Notes under the pieces: generated by a model | Told to the model about the DNA's origin: nothing | Databases searched by the model: none | What the model saw: the letters and a program-made list of their open reading frames with translations, nothing else | Translations under genes and position numbers: made by a program | Source: an uncultured Acetatifactor sp. | GTDB lineage: Bacteria > Bacillota > Clostridia > Lachnospirales > Lachnospiraceae | Reading direction: 5' to 3' | Assembly: GCA_934433135.1 (NCBI GenBank) | Contig: CAKRZO010000018.1 | Coordinates: forward strand, 12,541 to 76,540 | Length of the DNA stretch: 64,000 bases | In this document: positions 8,251 through 17,306 of the stretch, one piece after another | Position numbering within the stretch: the first letter of the stretch is position 1 | Layout of the letters: each line of letters begins with the position of its first letter

Positions 8251-9723
8251 TCAAAACCGAAAATACAGAAACGGATTGTAACTTGCATCCACAATATAAG
8301 CAACCGACAAAAGGAATAGCAACGTCGGAATCACCAGAGTAAGCAGTCTGTTGACCGCAATTCCGAGACCCGTCTTACTTTTTGCGCTTTTTCCCGCCAG
8401 AAAGACAAAAAACGGTGTGGATCCGATTGCCGCAAGAATCAGCCAGAAACCATATTCCCGCAGATAGAAAAGCGACATGGAATCATACCATCCATTTCCG
8501 TTTTGACCTGTCATCGCCTTTAAGTAGTTTAAGATATCACCGGTTTTTTCCAATTCAAAGAAAACCCAGCCCACAAGAACCACAGCTGCAGTATAAATCC
8601 AGCCCGCAAATTTCGGAAGGCTCTGCAGGATTTTAGAAAAACCGGCCTTTTCCAGGATCAAAAACAGTGCAAACCACAATCCCCAGAAAAGGAAATTCCA
8701 TCCGGCGCCGTGCCAGATTCCGGTAAGCACCCAGACGATCAGAATATTCAGAGTCTGCCTTCCCAGGCCTTTCCGGTTTCCTCCCAGCGGAATGTATACA
8801 TAATTGCGGAACCACCTTCCCAGCGAAATATGCCATCTTCTCCAGAAGTCCGTAACGGAAGATGCAATATACGGATAATGGAAATTCTCCGGGAAGGAAA
8901 ATCCCAGAATCATTCCCAGACCGATTGCCATATCGGAATACCCGGAAAAATCAAAATAAATCTGCAATGCAAACGCCGCAATGCCGAGCCAGGCTCCTAA
9001 AACACTTAACTGTGTACTTCCCGCTGCCCGGAATGCCTCCCACAAAAGTCCCATTTGATTGGCAATAAAAACTTTCTTGGCAAGGCCGATACAAAATCTT
9101 GCCCCGCCCTTTTGTATCTTTAAAATATCCGCATGGCGGCTTTCCAGCTGTTTTTCCACATCGGTATAAGTAACAATCGGTCCGGCAATCAGCTGCGGAA
9201 ACATGGTGACAAAAACCGCAAAGTTTAAAAAGCTTTTCTGCGGCTTGGCCTTTCCGCGGTAGACATCTATCGTATAAGACATCGTCTGAAAGGTATAAAA
9301 GGAAATTCCGATAGGAAGCGGAAGGTTTTTAAGTTTCCAATCCGTCCCGGCAAACGCATTGACAGACTGCACGATAAAATCTCCGTACTTAAAAAAGCCA
9401 AGTAAAAAAAGATTAATAACAATACTGGAAAAAAGCAGCACGCCGGCTGCTTTTCTGCTTTTGCAGCTGCCGATCCACCTTCCGTGAAAATAGTCCGACA
9501 ACGTGGAAAAAAGCAGTAAAAGAACATATACCGGTTCACCCCAGGCATAGAAGAACAGACTTCCCGCAAGCAAAACCACATTTTTCCATCTGTCACAGAA
9601 CCGGACTGTTTTGCTGCTCCCGGAACCGATTTCGGTCCGGGGAGCCCAAATGTTGGCTGCCGCATACAACAGCAAAAAGACCGGCAGAAACCGAAACAAG
9701 AATACGATACTGCTGAATACCAT
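8251..9723 (-). CDS. MBOAT family O-acyltransferase (AlgI/PatA-like)
   Basis: A 490-residue multipass membrane protein. MBOAT enzymes move acetyl or other acyl groups across the membrane for transfer to surface polymers. The motifs VTDFWRRWHISLGRWFRNY and LTGIWHGAGWNF supply the two conserved histidine regions, and the N-terminal FYAWGEPVY is typical of AlgI-like members. The gene lies between the DUF4358 lipoprotein gene (upstream, 17-base gap) and the DHHW protein gene (downstream), consistent with an exported-polymer O-acetylation unit. AAAGG stands upstream of the ATG. Substrate assignment is inference. Confidence 0.9.
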   Translation of the reverse strand: MVFSSIVFLFRFLPVFLLLYAAANIWAPRTEIGSGSSKTVRFCDRWKNVVLLAGSLFFYAWGEPVYVLLLLFSTLSDYFHGRWIGSCKSRKAAGVLLFSSIVINLFLLGFFKYGDFIVQSVNAFAGTDWKLKNLPLPIGISFYTFQTMSYTIDVYRGKAKPQKSFLNFAVFVTMFPQLIAGPIVTYTDVEKQLESRHADILKIQKGGARFCIGLAKKVFIANQMGLLWEAFRAAGSTQLSVLGAWLGIAAFALQIYFDFSGYSDMAIGLGMILGFSFPENFHYPYIASSVTDFWRRWHISLGRWFRNYVYIPLGGNRKGLGRQTLNILIVWVLTGIWHGAGWNFLFWGLWFALFLILEKAGFSKILQSLPKFAGWIYTAAVVLVGWVFFELEKTGDILNYLKAMTGQNGNGWYDSMSLFYLREYGFWLILAAIGSTPFFVFLAGKSAKSKTGLGIAVNRLLTLVIPTLLFLLSVAYIVDASYNPFLYFRF

Positions 9724-9740
9724 GACTGACCTTTCCCGGC

Positions 9741-10463
9741 TTACTGATTGCCAACAACCGACTCAATTGCAGCAAGTGCCTGCTCATTTTGCTCCGTACA
9801 TGCTTTTACCACTTCTTCGTCCGATGCATTCTCATCTGTTTCGCCTCCCAGCTGTACAAAGCAAACATAATCTCCGATCACTTTTACCTGGGATGCCTGA
9901 ATTTTCCCAAGGTTCATGGGATACTGCATGGTTCGATCCTGCTGGCTCTTCTGGTAAGCAAGGAGTGCATCTTCTACAGTCTGAACCTGTCCATCCTTTG
10001 CATGGATGACGACAATCGTATCTACATTGACGCTGATCATCGGCATTTCCGCAAAATAATCATCATAAGAAGCCGGATCCACACCGATCATTCCCTGCAT
10101 CGCTTCGTACGGTATCGTACTGTCCGGCCAGTAATTGTCTCCAAGCGCATCCACTACGGCATCCTTAACTTCCTGCATCTTATCGCTCCATTTTCCCACA
10201 GCCCACAGATCTGTATAATCGTCTGCATTCCCTGCCGCGGATGTGCCTGTGCTTTCGGTTCCGGCTGCGGTGTCCGTACCCTTCGTATCTTCCGTGTTTT
10301 TTTCGCTTTCCGAGGAACCGGATGCGTTGCTTCCGGTTGACGCATTATCGTCTCTGCCCTTACTGCATCCGGCAAGCATAAGCAAGAGAGCTCCCAGGAT
10401 TCCGATCACAACAGTCCTGTACCCTTTTCTATGGTTCCGATTGTCTTTTTCTGTTTTCTTCAT
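9741..10463 (-). CDS. DUF4358 lipoprotein
   Basis: A 240-residue predicted lipoprotein. A basic N-terminus and a hydrophobic helix lead to the lipobox LMLAGCSKG, with the lipidated Cys at about residue 33. A Ser/Thr/Glu-rich spacer (about 35-80) and the DUF4358 domain follow (KDGQVQTVEDALLAYQKSQQ). The domain's function is unknown, but it is repeatedly found beside MBOAT and DHHW genes, as here. It is the first gene of that three-gene set. The ATG is preceded by GGAGG at a slightly long spacing of 11 bases. Confidence 0.85.
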   Translation of the reverse strand: MKKTEKDNRNHRKGYRTVVIGILGALLLMLAGCSKGRDDNASTGSNASGSSESEKNTEDTKGTDTAAGTESTGTSAAGNADDYTDLWAVGKWSDKMQEVKDAVVDALGDNYWPDSTIPYEAMQGMIGVDPASYDDYFAEMPMISVNVDTIVVIHAKDGQVQTVEDALLAYQKSQQDRTMQYPMNLGKIQASQVKVIGDYVCFVQLGGETDENASDEEVVKACTEQNEQALAAIESVVGNQ

Positions 10464-10681
10464 AATTCAGTTGATCCTCCATTTTCGAAATTTATATCCA
10501 TTGAACGATTCTTCTGTCATTGCAGCATTATCGCGGTTCTTACACAGTCTGCCCCGAATCTCCGAAATCATACGGCGCCGCCCTTATCTTCCGAGTCAAA
10601 CTTATTTACCGCTATCATACCACATTTTCCTGTTGCTTGAAAAGCCCTATTCTTTTCCGGCCAGAATAAACTTACAAAATT

Positions 10682-10845
10682 GTTACTGTTCACCCGCGCC
10701 ATTCGCAAAACCGCGCTTTCAGCGCTTTCCGCTGCTTCGCAGCTCATTTTTGCTCATTTCATGGCGCTCCCTTCACACATTCATGCAGGCAGATTTTCAT
10801 GCGAGCATGAAATCTGCCCACAAGAATGTGCGAGTGAACTGTAAC
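10682..10845. repeat. dispersed intergenic repeat, family 1 (164-base copy)
   Basis: The terminal arms GTTACTGTTCAC and GTGAACTGTAAC form an imperfect inverted repeat. Inside lies an inner hairpin, CAGATTTTCATGCGAGCATG then AAATCTG. The same outer and inner elements recur at 17,211, 38,487, 46,180 and, more loosely, 62,502. It lies in the divergent region between the DUF4358 and ABC-F genes. Confidence 0.65.
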
Positions 10846-10902
10846 ACAAAATTCAAGCAGCCTTCCCTTAAATTACAGCTTTATAAGTTTATTCTGTTTT
10901 CC

Positions 10903-10931
10903 GTGACAAATCTTCTTCGGTACGGTATAAT
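10903..10931 (+). promoter_or_regulatory. sigma-A promoter for the ABC-F gene
   Basis: A -35 box GTGACA (10903-10908) and a perfect -10 box TATAAT (10926-10931) are separated by 17 bases. The ABC-F start codon is 54 bases downstream of the -10. The -35 differs from the consensus TTGACA at one base. Confidence 0.7.
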
Positions 10932-10984
10932 GGATTGGATTTGAAAAAAGCACAAAATCGCTCAGAAACGGAGACCAGATTATT

Positions 10985-12538
10985 ATGAGTATTCTTACCG
11001 TTGAACATTTAACCCACGGATTCGGAGATCGTGCCATTTTTCAGGATGTGTCCTTCCGCCTGCTTAAAGGCGAACACATCGGTCTGATCGGCGCCAACGG
11101 CGAAGGAAAATCCACTTTTATGAATATTATCACCGGAAAGCTTATGCCGGATGAAGGCCGTATTGAATGGGCGAAAAATGTCCGTGTCGGTTATCTGGAT
11201 CAGCATACGGTTCTGACGCCGGGGCAGACGATCCGGGATGTTTTGGCGCAGGCCTTTTCTTTTTTATATGAACTGGAAGAGCGTATGAATCTGATTTGTG
11301 AAAAAATGGGAGAGGCTTCTCCGGAAGAATTGGACGAATATATGGAGGAACTGGGGACTATCCAGGATCTTCTCACCATGCATGATTTTTATACGATTGA
11401 TGCCAAAATAGAAGAAGTGGCCCGGGCTTTGGGATTGTGGGATCTTGACCTTTCCCGGGATGTAACGGAATTAAGCGGCGGGCAGCGTACCAAGGTTCTG
11501 CTTGGAAAGTTGCTTTTGGAAAAACCGGATATTCTCTTACTGGACGAGCCTACCAACTATCTGGATGCTTCCCATATTGAATGGCTGAAGCGCTATCTGA
11601 CCGAATATGAAAACGCTTTTATCCTGATCAGCCATGACATTCCTTTTTTAAACAGTGTCATTAATCTGATCTACCATATGGACCAACAGACGTTAACCCG
11701 ATATGTGGGAGATTATGATAAGTTTCAGGAGGTCTATGCCATGAAGCAGTCCCAGCTTGCTGCCGCTTATAACCGTCAACAGAAAGAGATTGCGGATCTG
11801 AAGGACTTCGTAGCCCGCAACAAGGCCAGAGTCTCTACCCGGAACATGGCTATGTCCCGTCAGAAAAAGCTGGATAAAATGGATGTCATTGAACTGGCTG
11901 CCCAGAGACCCAAGCCGGAATTCCACTTTAAAGAAGCCAGAACCCCGGGGAGATACATTTTTCAGACAAAGGAACTTGTCATCGGCTATGACTCCCCTCT
12001 TTCCCGGCCTTTGAATCTGGAAATGGAACGCGGGCAGAAGATCGTCCTGACAGGGGCTAACGGCATCGGTAAAACGACCCTGTTAAAAAGCATTCTGGGA
12101 CTGGTACCGCCCCTTTTGGGGAGTGTGGAGCAGGGGGATTATCTGGAAATCGGCTACTTTGAACAGGAAATGCCGCCGGATATCCAGACAACCTGCATTG
12201 AAGAAATCTGGCAGGATTTCCCGTCCCTGACACAGTATGAGGTTCGTTCCGCACTTGCCAAATGCGGCCTTACCACCAAACATATCGAAAGCAAAGTAAA
12301 GGTATTAAGCGGCGGCGAACAGGCCAAGGTGCGCCTTTGTAAGCTTCTGCAAAAGCAAACCAACCTTCTTCTGCTGGACGAGCCCACTAACCATCTGGAT
12401 GTGGAAGCCAAAGAAGAACTGAAGAGATCCCTTACGGATTACAAAGGCAGCATTCTCATGGTCTGCCATGAACCGGATTTCTATCAAGATCTGGCTACGC
12501 AGGTATGGGATTGTTCCAAATGGACTACCAAGCTCTAA
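10985..12538 (+). CDS. ABC-F family ATP-binding protein
   Basis: A 517-residue cytoplasmic protein with two ABC domains and no membrane segment. The first domain has Walker A GANGEGKST, signature LSGGQR and Walker B LLLLDEPTNYLD with ISHD. The second has GANGIGKTT, LSGGEQAK and LLLLDEPTNHLD. The domains are joined by a charged linker (about 240-320: QQKEIADLKDFVARNKARVS). ABC-F proteins act on the ribosome in translation quality control or antibiotic resistance. The second switch reads CHEPDF instead of the usual SHDxxF, so the second site may differ in turnover. A promoter lies upstream and a terminator follows inside the convergent DUF4173 gene. Whether it is housekeeping or resistance cannot be told. 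Confidence 0.9.
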   Translation: MSILTVEHLTHGFGDRAIFQDVSFRLLKGEHIGLIGANGEGKSTFMNIITGKLMPDEGRIEWAKNVRVGYLDQHTVLTPGQTIRDVLAQAFSFLYELEERMNLICEKMGEASPEELDEYMEELGTIQDLLTMHDFYTIDAKIEEVARALGLWDLDLSRDVTELSGGQRTKVLLGKLLLEKPDILLLDEPTNYLDASHIEWLKRYLTEYENAFILISHDIPFLNSVINLIYHMDQQTLTRYVGDYDKFQEVYAMKQSQLAAAYNRQQKEIADLKDFVARNKARVSTRNMAMSRQKKLDKMDVIELAAQRPKPEFHFKEARTPGRYIFQTKELVIGYDSPLSRPLNLEMERGQKIVLTGANGIGKTTLLKSILGLVPPLLGSVEQGDYLEIGYFEQEMPPDIQTTCIEEIWQDFPSLTQYEVRSALAKCGLTTKHIESKVKVLSGGEQAKVRLCKLLQKQTNLLLLDEPTNHLDVEAKEELKRSLTDYKGSILMVCHEPDFYQDLATQVWDCSKWTTKL

Positions 12539-14043
12539 TAACCTTCCTTTTCAAGAATCTTTCCGGCTATCCATAGGGAAAGATTCTTTTGTCGTAAGCT
12601 TTTGTGTTCCTCTTTGTCAAGCAGCCTTGTCCGGTAAGCACGCTGTACATTTTCCTCCGGCTCTTCTGTCGGCTCGAAGCTAAGAAGCACCGGTGCGGCA
12701 TCTGCGCACAGATCCGCCAGGTAAACGTCCCCGGCATCCCCGTTTTGCACATTGACTTTGGCAATCCAATAATCCGGGTGTGCAAAGGCAAGACACAGGT
12801 AGCAACAGGTCACAACCACACAGCTATACGTAAACAGCGGAAATCTTTGCCGGTACAAGGCAAGCAGGACACCTGTGAAAAGCAAGGTCAGGACAAACAA
12901 GAACCATAATACCAGGATCCGTAAGAAGGTCAGATGGTAAGCCATGATATATAAAAGCATTCTGACCGCGCTGGAAGCAATCATCACAAAGGTGCACACC
13001 GTCATTGCCGTCAGAACCCCTCTTAAGATCCTGCTCTTTGTAAAACAGGTCATACCGATGCAGACAATCACAAAATTCAACATACTGACTGCCAGAAGCT
13101 GAAAGAAACCTTCTCTGGCATACTGCGCATAGGTATATCCGTCGGGAAGCTGCATCTTTCCGATAAAAAGATACAGGATCTGAATGCCTGCAAAGAAAAG
13201 ATAGACTATGGTAAGCAGCCCTGTTACCGTAATGGCTGCTGCCGGGTCGGCTTTTGCAGTCTTAATTTTTACGCTTTCTGTCGGATTCATTCCGGCCTCT
13301 GCAGGTTTTGTGCTTTCTGCCAGGTTACTTCCACCCTCTGCCGCTTTATCTTTTTCTCCTGAAGGCACCTGCCCCCGGCTGCGACTGTTATCACAAAAAT
13401 AAGCCAACAGCGCATAAACTCCCAAAAATGCAATCAGAATCGTAAAAAAGATCCCAAGAATATTTCCGACCTGAATGAAATCAAAGAACCCTTCCACCGC
13501 TTTCCGGAAAACCACATCTGCATCCGACAAAAGCACCAGTACCAATGCCAGAATCGGGCAGGCTGCACAAAGACCGATAAGTACCGGGAGCAGCTTTCCT
13601 TTGCTGCCTTTTTCTTCCCGATACCATTTCCCCATATCCGTAAACGGCCTGGCAAGCCTGCCCAAGCTGCCTGTGCAGGTATAAAAAATACTCCCCGTAT
13701 ATTTTAAAAATCCCCACTCCCGCGTGTCATAAAACTGCTTTAAAAGAAAGCAAAGCAGCAAAAGAAGCATCCCCACTTTATTAAAAAATACAATACGGGA
13801 GTCATCCGTGGTATAGCCCGACACCGCCAGAAGTCCGATGGCGATGAGATAAAAAGCGCTTCCTTTTTTCAAGGAAATCTCCAGTTTTGACAAGCAGAAG
13901 CAGAAAAACCAAAGACTTCCTGCAACGAAAAAAGGAAAAAGCACCCCATTACTGTTGCGGTACATACATAACGCGTAAAAGCAGGCATGCAAAAAGACCG
14001 CCGGTCCGAAAAAAGAAAATTTCATTTTACTGTTTTTATTCAT
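12535..14043 (-). CDS. DUF4173 family multipass membrane protein
   Basis: A 502-residue protein with about a dozen hydrophobic segments (for example LLPVLIGLCAACPILALVLV and ILVLWFLFVLTLLFTGVLLA). It also has a hydrophilic loop at about residues 225-265 (NLAESTKPAEAGMNPTESVK). DUF4173 proteins have no established function. I start at 14043 (MNKNSKMKF) because AAAGGTGGAG stands before it; the longer frame lacks a ribosome site. It is the last gene of the DUF2975-XRE-DUF4173 series, a grouping often seen in Firmicutes. Its stop codon overlaps that of the convergent ABC-F gene by 4 bases. Confidence 0.75.
   Translation of the reverse strand: MNKNSKMKFSFFGPAVFLHACFYALCMYRNSNGVLFPFFVAGSLWFFCFCLSKLEISLKKGSAFYLIAIGLLAVSGYTTDDSRIVFFNKVGMLLLLLCFLLKQFYDTREWGFLKYTGSIFYTCTGSLGRLARPFTDMGKWYREEKGSKGKLLPVLIGLCAACPILALVLVLLSDADVVFRKAVEGFFDFIQVGNILGIFFTILIAFLGVYALLAYFCDNSRSRGQVPSGEKDKAAEGGSNLAESTKPAEAGMNPTESVKIKTAKADPAAAITVTGLLTIVYLFFAGIQILYLFIGKMQLPDGYTYAQYAREGFFQLLAVSMLNFVIVCIGMTCFTKSRILRGVLTAMTVCTFVMIASSAVRMLLYIMAYHLTFLRILVLWFLFVLTLLFTGVLLALYRQRFPLFTYSCVVVTCCYLCLAFAHPDYWIAKVNVQNGDAGDVYLADLCADAAPVLLSFEPTEEPEENVQRAYRTRLLDKEEHKSLRQKNLSLWIAGKILEKEGY
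12554..12591 (+). terminator. intrinsic terminator of the ABC-F gene
   Basis: The arms AGAATCTTTCC (12554-12564) and GGAAAGATTCT (12577-12587) are followed by TTTT, 16 bases after the ABC-F stop codon. The hairpin lies within the 3' coding end of the opposite-strand DUF4173 gene. Confidence 0.75.
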
Positions 14044-14116
14044 CCTTATACTCCACCTTTCTGCAGATACTGCCACCTGTTTCCCGTCTCTGTGAGGTCA
14101 CCCCTCCTCAAAGAGA

Positions 14117-14368
14117 CTACCCGTTTACAGGTTTTGTCGGTTCTATCGGTTTTTGCGTTTCTTCATCCGGCACATACTCCAGCAAATCCCCCGGCTGACA
14201 GTCCAGTGCCTTGCAAATGGCTTCCAGCGTACTGAGCCGGATTGCCTTTGCCTTGTTATTCTTTAAGATCGACAGATTCGCCAGCGTAATATCCACTTCA
14301 TTCGCCAGCTGCGTCAGTCCCATTTTTCTCTTTGCCATCATGACATCCAGATTCATTACAATTGCCAT
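14117..14368 (-). CDS. small XRE-family transcriptional regulator
   Basis: An 83-residue Cro/CI-type helix-turn-helix protein (MGLTQLANEVDITLANLSIL, LSTLEAICKALDCQPGDLLEY) with a short Pro-rich tail. This compact YozG-like type is usually encoded beside DUF2975 membrane proteins, as here (DUF2975 gene 118 bases upstream). It probably regulates this small operon. The strong promoter at 15033-15061 is the likely target, although no operator was identified. Confidence 0.85.
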   Translation of the reverse strand: MAIVMNLDVMMAKRKMGLTQLANEVDITLANLSILKNNKAKAIRLSTLEAICKALDCQPGDLLEYVPDEETQKPIEPTKPVNG

Positions 14369-14372
14369 TTTG

Positions 14373-14455
14373 AGCCCCGTTTCTGAGCGACTTTTTTACA
14401 AAAAATATTCTTCCATTATTCGCCGGAAGCATTTTGTTTTCGCTCAGGAACAAAT
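14373..14455. repeat. degenerate copy of intergenic repeat family 3
   Basis: It contains TTTCTGAGCGACTT near one end and TTTTGTTTTCGCTCAGGAAC near the other. The same pair of elements occurs at 38,289-38,397 and 53,860-53,940. The second element can fold on itself through TTTGTTT and AAACAAA-like arms. Confidence 0.4.
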
Positions 14456-14486
14456 CACTTCCGTCTTCTCTCTTTTTTGTAACGGT

Positions 14487-14933
14487 TCAGATCGTAAAAT
14501 CATTTTCCTGCTTATACTTAACCGCCTGGGCAAATACCGCAGCCAGTACCCGGCTGAAAAGCCCGGCAATTAAGAACACCAGAATCACTACCAGCATGGC
14601 AACCGTCAGATAGACAATGCTCCGGACAATCGACATAAGCACGATGAAAAAACTTAGCATGCTCATCCGTTTCAGGCTTTCCACATTCTGCTCCGTAAAG
14701 CAGTCCTCTTTCAGAACCGTAGCAAAGATCTTACGCAGTTCCCGTATGATCGCCAAAGCTGCAATTCCCAGGGCAAAATAGATCACTATGATTTCCTTTT
14801 CATGCTGCGCCACTCCCTCCAGATAAGTTCCTACCCACTTTACACTGAAGGGCAGCGTCACCGTTACCACAATCCCTGCATAAAACATGAAATCCAACAA
14901 ATACTTTGTTCCCACTGTAAGTTTCTTTTCCAT
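14487..14933 (-). CDS. DUF2975 family membrane protein
   Basis: A 148-residue protein with four hydrophobic segments (around 12-30, 48-65, 92-112 and 117-138). The conserved loop IRELRKIFATVLKEDCFTEQNVESLKRMS between segments two and three is the DUF2975 signature region; here it starts IRELRKIFATVL. The function is unknown. It is the first gene of the DUF2975-XRE-DUF4173 group and lies downstream of a near-consensus promoter. Confidence 0.85.
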   Translation of the reverse strand: MEKKLTVGTKYLLDFMFYAGIVVTVTLPFSVKWVGTYLEGVAQHEKEIIVIYFALGIAALAIIRELRKIFATVLKEDCFTEQNVESLKRMSMLSFFIVLMSIVRSIVYLTVAMLVVILVFLIAGLFSRVLAAVFAQAVKYKQENDFTI

Positions 14934-15032
14934 ACCTTTGAACCTCTTTGCTTTTCCGTTTTCCTGATACGCCGCCCCGGACCGCCGCTTTCTTTTTCCG
15001 CTCCTTTGCGTTCCTTTGTCAGCTTCTTTCTC

Positions 15033-15061
15033 AGTATACTACCGCAAAATATGAATGTCAA
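15033..15061 (-). promoter_or_regulatory. near-consensus sigma-A promoter of the DUF2975-XRE-DUF4173 group
   Basis: On the minus strand, TTGACA (15056-15061) and TATACT (15033-15038) are separated by exactly 17 bases. The DUF2975 start lies about 100 bases downstream. Confidence 0.75.
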
Positions 15062-15364
15062 TAATTTTTTATTGTTTTTCGATAAATTATTATCGTCATT
15101 CGTGTATTTGGACAGGAGAATCGGAATCCAAAGTTCAATCAAAATTTATTGTAGGTGCGACTCAATTGAAAAATTAGTTTCCAGTTAGCGTAACTTTTGC
15201 AAACTGGAAGAAAAAAATGCAATTTACCCCCTAAAATAAACGATAAGTGCAGTTTTTTGCAAAATGTGTAAAATCACTGTCAAAAAGTATGAAAAAATGT
15301 GTGAAATCGTTTTCCAAAGTCCGGAAAAATGTGTTAATCTACTGTTGAATACAAAGAAGGGACG

Positions 15365-15669
15365 GTGAATTTTTTGGAACGCAGAGCCATTCAAAATTTA
15401 ATAGACTGGAAATTCAGTGAAAATCGTAAACCTATGGTGCTTATTTTTTCGACAGGAACAAAGAAATTGACTTTGTCCTTCAGAACGGCATGGAAATCAT
15501 TCCCGTTGAAACAAAAAGAAACGGAAAATTATCCGCTTCTTTTCAAAAATACGTTACCGATAACCAGCCGGAACATGCTCTTCGTTTTTCCAAACGCGGC
15601 TATTGTAAAGATGGTCTTTTTATCAACATTCCGCTTTATCTTGTACGGAAAGTAAAAGAGTTGCTGTAA
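15365..15669 (+). pseudogene. AAA ATPase/DUF4143 gene reduced to its two ends
   Basis: The first 20 or so codons match the N-terminus of AAA/DUF4143 proteins (LERRAIQNLIDWKFSENRKP). After a frame change at about 15,455 the sequence continues as the C-terminal nuclease-like end of the same family: IDFVLQNGMEIIPVETKRNG, then ALRFSKRGYC and a final VRKVKELL. The P-loop, AAA core and most of DUF4143 are absent, so an internal deletion of roughly 300 codons plus a frameshift is the simplest reading. The product cannot work as an ATPase. Confidence 0.75.
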
Positions 15670-15676
15670 GGAATAA

Positions 15677-16978
15677 TCACAGAAACGCCCCGTTATCTAA
15701 AAGCTTTTTGCGAAGAGTATCCGTATTTACCTGCTTTGCGCTGCATGCATTCTGGAAGGCAAGTGCCGCTGCGGTGCCTGCAGCCTGTCCGAGTGTCGTA
15801 CAGACCGGCATAATCCGGTAAGATGCCTGTGCCTCATGATCGGAAGAAATACAGCGTCCGGCAACCAGCAGATTGCTCATCCTCTTCGGAAGCAGGCAGC
15901 GGTATGGAATGGTGTAATACTCTCCCTTTGCAAAATAATAGTGGCTTGTACCGGTCCCCTCCGGGTTATGTATATCGATGTCATAATTGCAAGCTGCAAT
16001 TCCGTCCTCAAATTTGCGGCAGGATTTCAGATTATCCACTGTAAGAACATAATCTCCCAGTATCATACGGCTTTCCCGGATGCCGATTTCCGGAGCGGAA
16101 GAAAGAAGGACAGCATTCCGGAAGGGCTCGAAATTTTCCTTTAAAAAGCAGTACAACTCATAGGCCTGCTCCCTGGCTTCCAGCTCCGCTTCCGATAAGT
16201 CGAATACATCCAGAGGGTTCTTTTTGACGATTCTGGTGGAATTAAAATGAAGAACAGACGCATCCATGTGGCTGAATGTCAAAATATCTTCCCGGGGATT
16301 CCGGATTTTGCCAAGGGCACGCCATTCCTTATAACTCTCCTGAATCTTCGCGGACATGTCTCTCGCCGAAGCTATATCCACGTTGGACAGCCGGAAGCAA
16401 AGTGTCATCGGCTGGCACAAATGATCCGTTTCCCGTCCCAGCTGATAAGCACACCCGGCTGCCGCAGCCATCGTTCCATCCCCGGTAGCATCGATGTAAT
16501 ACGCTGCTTCAAAGGCAAGTTCTCCTGATTTTCCCACCGTTTTAATCTGTCGAATCTGTCTGTCGCCGCTTCCTTCTTTCCTGCAATCTATGCCGATTCT
16601 GTCCTCCACTTCAACGCTGCTGACAAAAGAATGAAACAAAACGTCCACCCGGTGTTCCTGCAGCATACGATCCAGCAGTATTTTCAGGATTTCCTCACTG
16701 AACGTCGATTTGTTTGGATGAAATCCTCCCAGCTTTTCCAACCCTTCCAGAATTTCCCGGAAGATTCCTGCACTGATGAAAGTCTCTTTCCCTTCTTCCG
16801 ATGCAATGTGATACGGCATAAACGGATTCACATAGCAATTGCAGGCAGCTCCGCCGAGGCAGCCTCCTTTTTCTATCAGCAACACTTTCAACCCTTCCCG
16901 CGCAGCCGAAACAGCCGCTGCGCAGCCTGACAATCCTCCCCCTGCTACAATCAAATCATAAGAATGATCCTTGCCCAT
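15677..16978 (-). CDS. FAD-dependent oxidoreductase (FAD_oxidored family)
   Basis: A 433-residue flavoprotein. The N-terminal dinucleotide-binding motif is VAGGGLSGCAAAVSAAREG, followed by IEKGGCLGGAA. An ATG motif reads AYYIDATGDGTMAAAAG, and the C-terminal FAD contact reads LLVAGRCISSDHEAQASYRI. PF12831 members of this kind are common in carbohydrate-use clusters, with unknown substrates. AAAGGAG precedes the ATG. It stands divergent from the PocR-domain AraC regulator at 17,307, a plausible controller. Confidence 0.82.
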   Translation of the reverse strand: MGKDHSYDLIVAGGGLSGCAAAVSAAREGLKVLLIEKGGCLGGAACNCYVNPFMPYHIASEEGKETFISAGIFREILEGLEKLGGFHPNKSTFSEEILKILLDRMLQEHRVDVLFHSFVSSVEVEDRIGIDCRKEGSGDRQIRQIKTVGKSGELAFEAAYYIDATGDGTMAAAAGCAYQLGRETDHLCQPMTLCFRLSNVDIASARDMSAKIQESYKEWRALGKIRNPREDILTFSHMDASVLHFNSTRIVKKNPLDVFDLSEAELEAREQAYELYCFLKENFEPFRNAVLLSSAPEIGIRESRMILGDYVLTVDNLKSCRKFEDGIAACNYDIDIHNPEGTGTSHYYFAKGEYYTIPYRCLLPKRMSNLLVAGRCISSDHEAQASYRIMPVCTTLGQAAGTAAALAFQNACSAKQVNTDTLRKKLLDNGAFL

Positions 16979-17016
16979 CTGTACTCCTTTCCTTGAATAT
17001 GCATATTTTAGTCCCT

Positions 17017-17089
17017 ATTCCGCAAACGCTTTAGCGTCGGAGAAATCGCACGTCAAATTTCAGCTTTGACGCTGCAATTGAGACTACTT
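17017..17089. repeat. intergenic repeat family 2 (copy 1)
   Basis: Two nested hairpins, CGCTTTAGCG and CGTCAAATTTC-AG-CTTTGACG, are embedded in a block that matches 53,985-54,056 at roughly nine of ten positions. It lies upstream of the FAD oxidoreductase gene. Confidence 0.6.
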
Positions 17090-17145
17090 CCTTAACAGCA
17101 TATCCCTTTTGGAGAAAAAAATCTAATACGATCCGGCATTATAAA

Positions 17146-17175
17146 TTGTACAAAAGATACTTTTTCTGTTATAAT
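17146..17175 (+). promoter_or_regulatory. putative promoter for the PocR/AraC regulator gene
   Basis: TTGTAC (17146-17151), an 18-base gap and a perfect TATAAT (17170-17175) stand 132 bases before the start codon. The transcript leader would contain the family 1 repeat at 17,211-17,287. Confidence 0.5.
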
Positions 17176-17210
17176 AAATGCGTATCGAGAGCAAAAGTTC
17201 AAGTATTTTG

Positions 17211-17287
17211 TAACAGTTCAGGCAAGCATTTTCGTGAACAGATTTTCATGCAAGCAAGAAGACTGCCCGCAAAATGTCAGTCTGAAC
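17211..17287. repeat. dispersed intergenic repeat, family 1 (77-base copy)
   Basis: It runs from TAACAGTTCAGGC to GTCAGTCTGAAC with an internal AACAGATTTTCATGCAAGCA element. Both are shared with the copies at 10,682 and 46,180. It would be transcribed in the leader of the downstream AraC gene. Confidence 0.6.
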
Positions 17288-17306
17288 AAAAGAGGAAATA
17301 AGAAAG

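Noticed and set aside
10985..12538. Antibiotic resistance determinant
   Set aside because: ABC-F motifs are clear, but the subfamily cannot be set by eye and many are housekeeping; no mobile context nearby.
15301..15315. cre-like site GTGAAATCGTTTTCC
   Set aside because: Matches the core but fails at both ends, and the only downstream gene is the decayed AAA/DUF4143 remnant.
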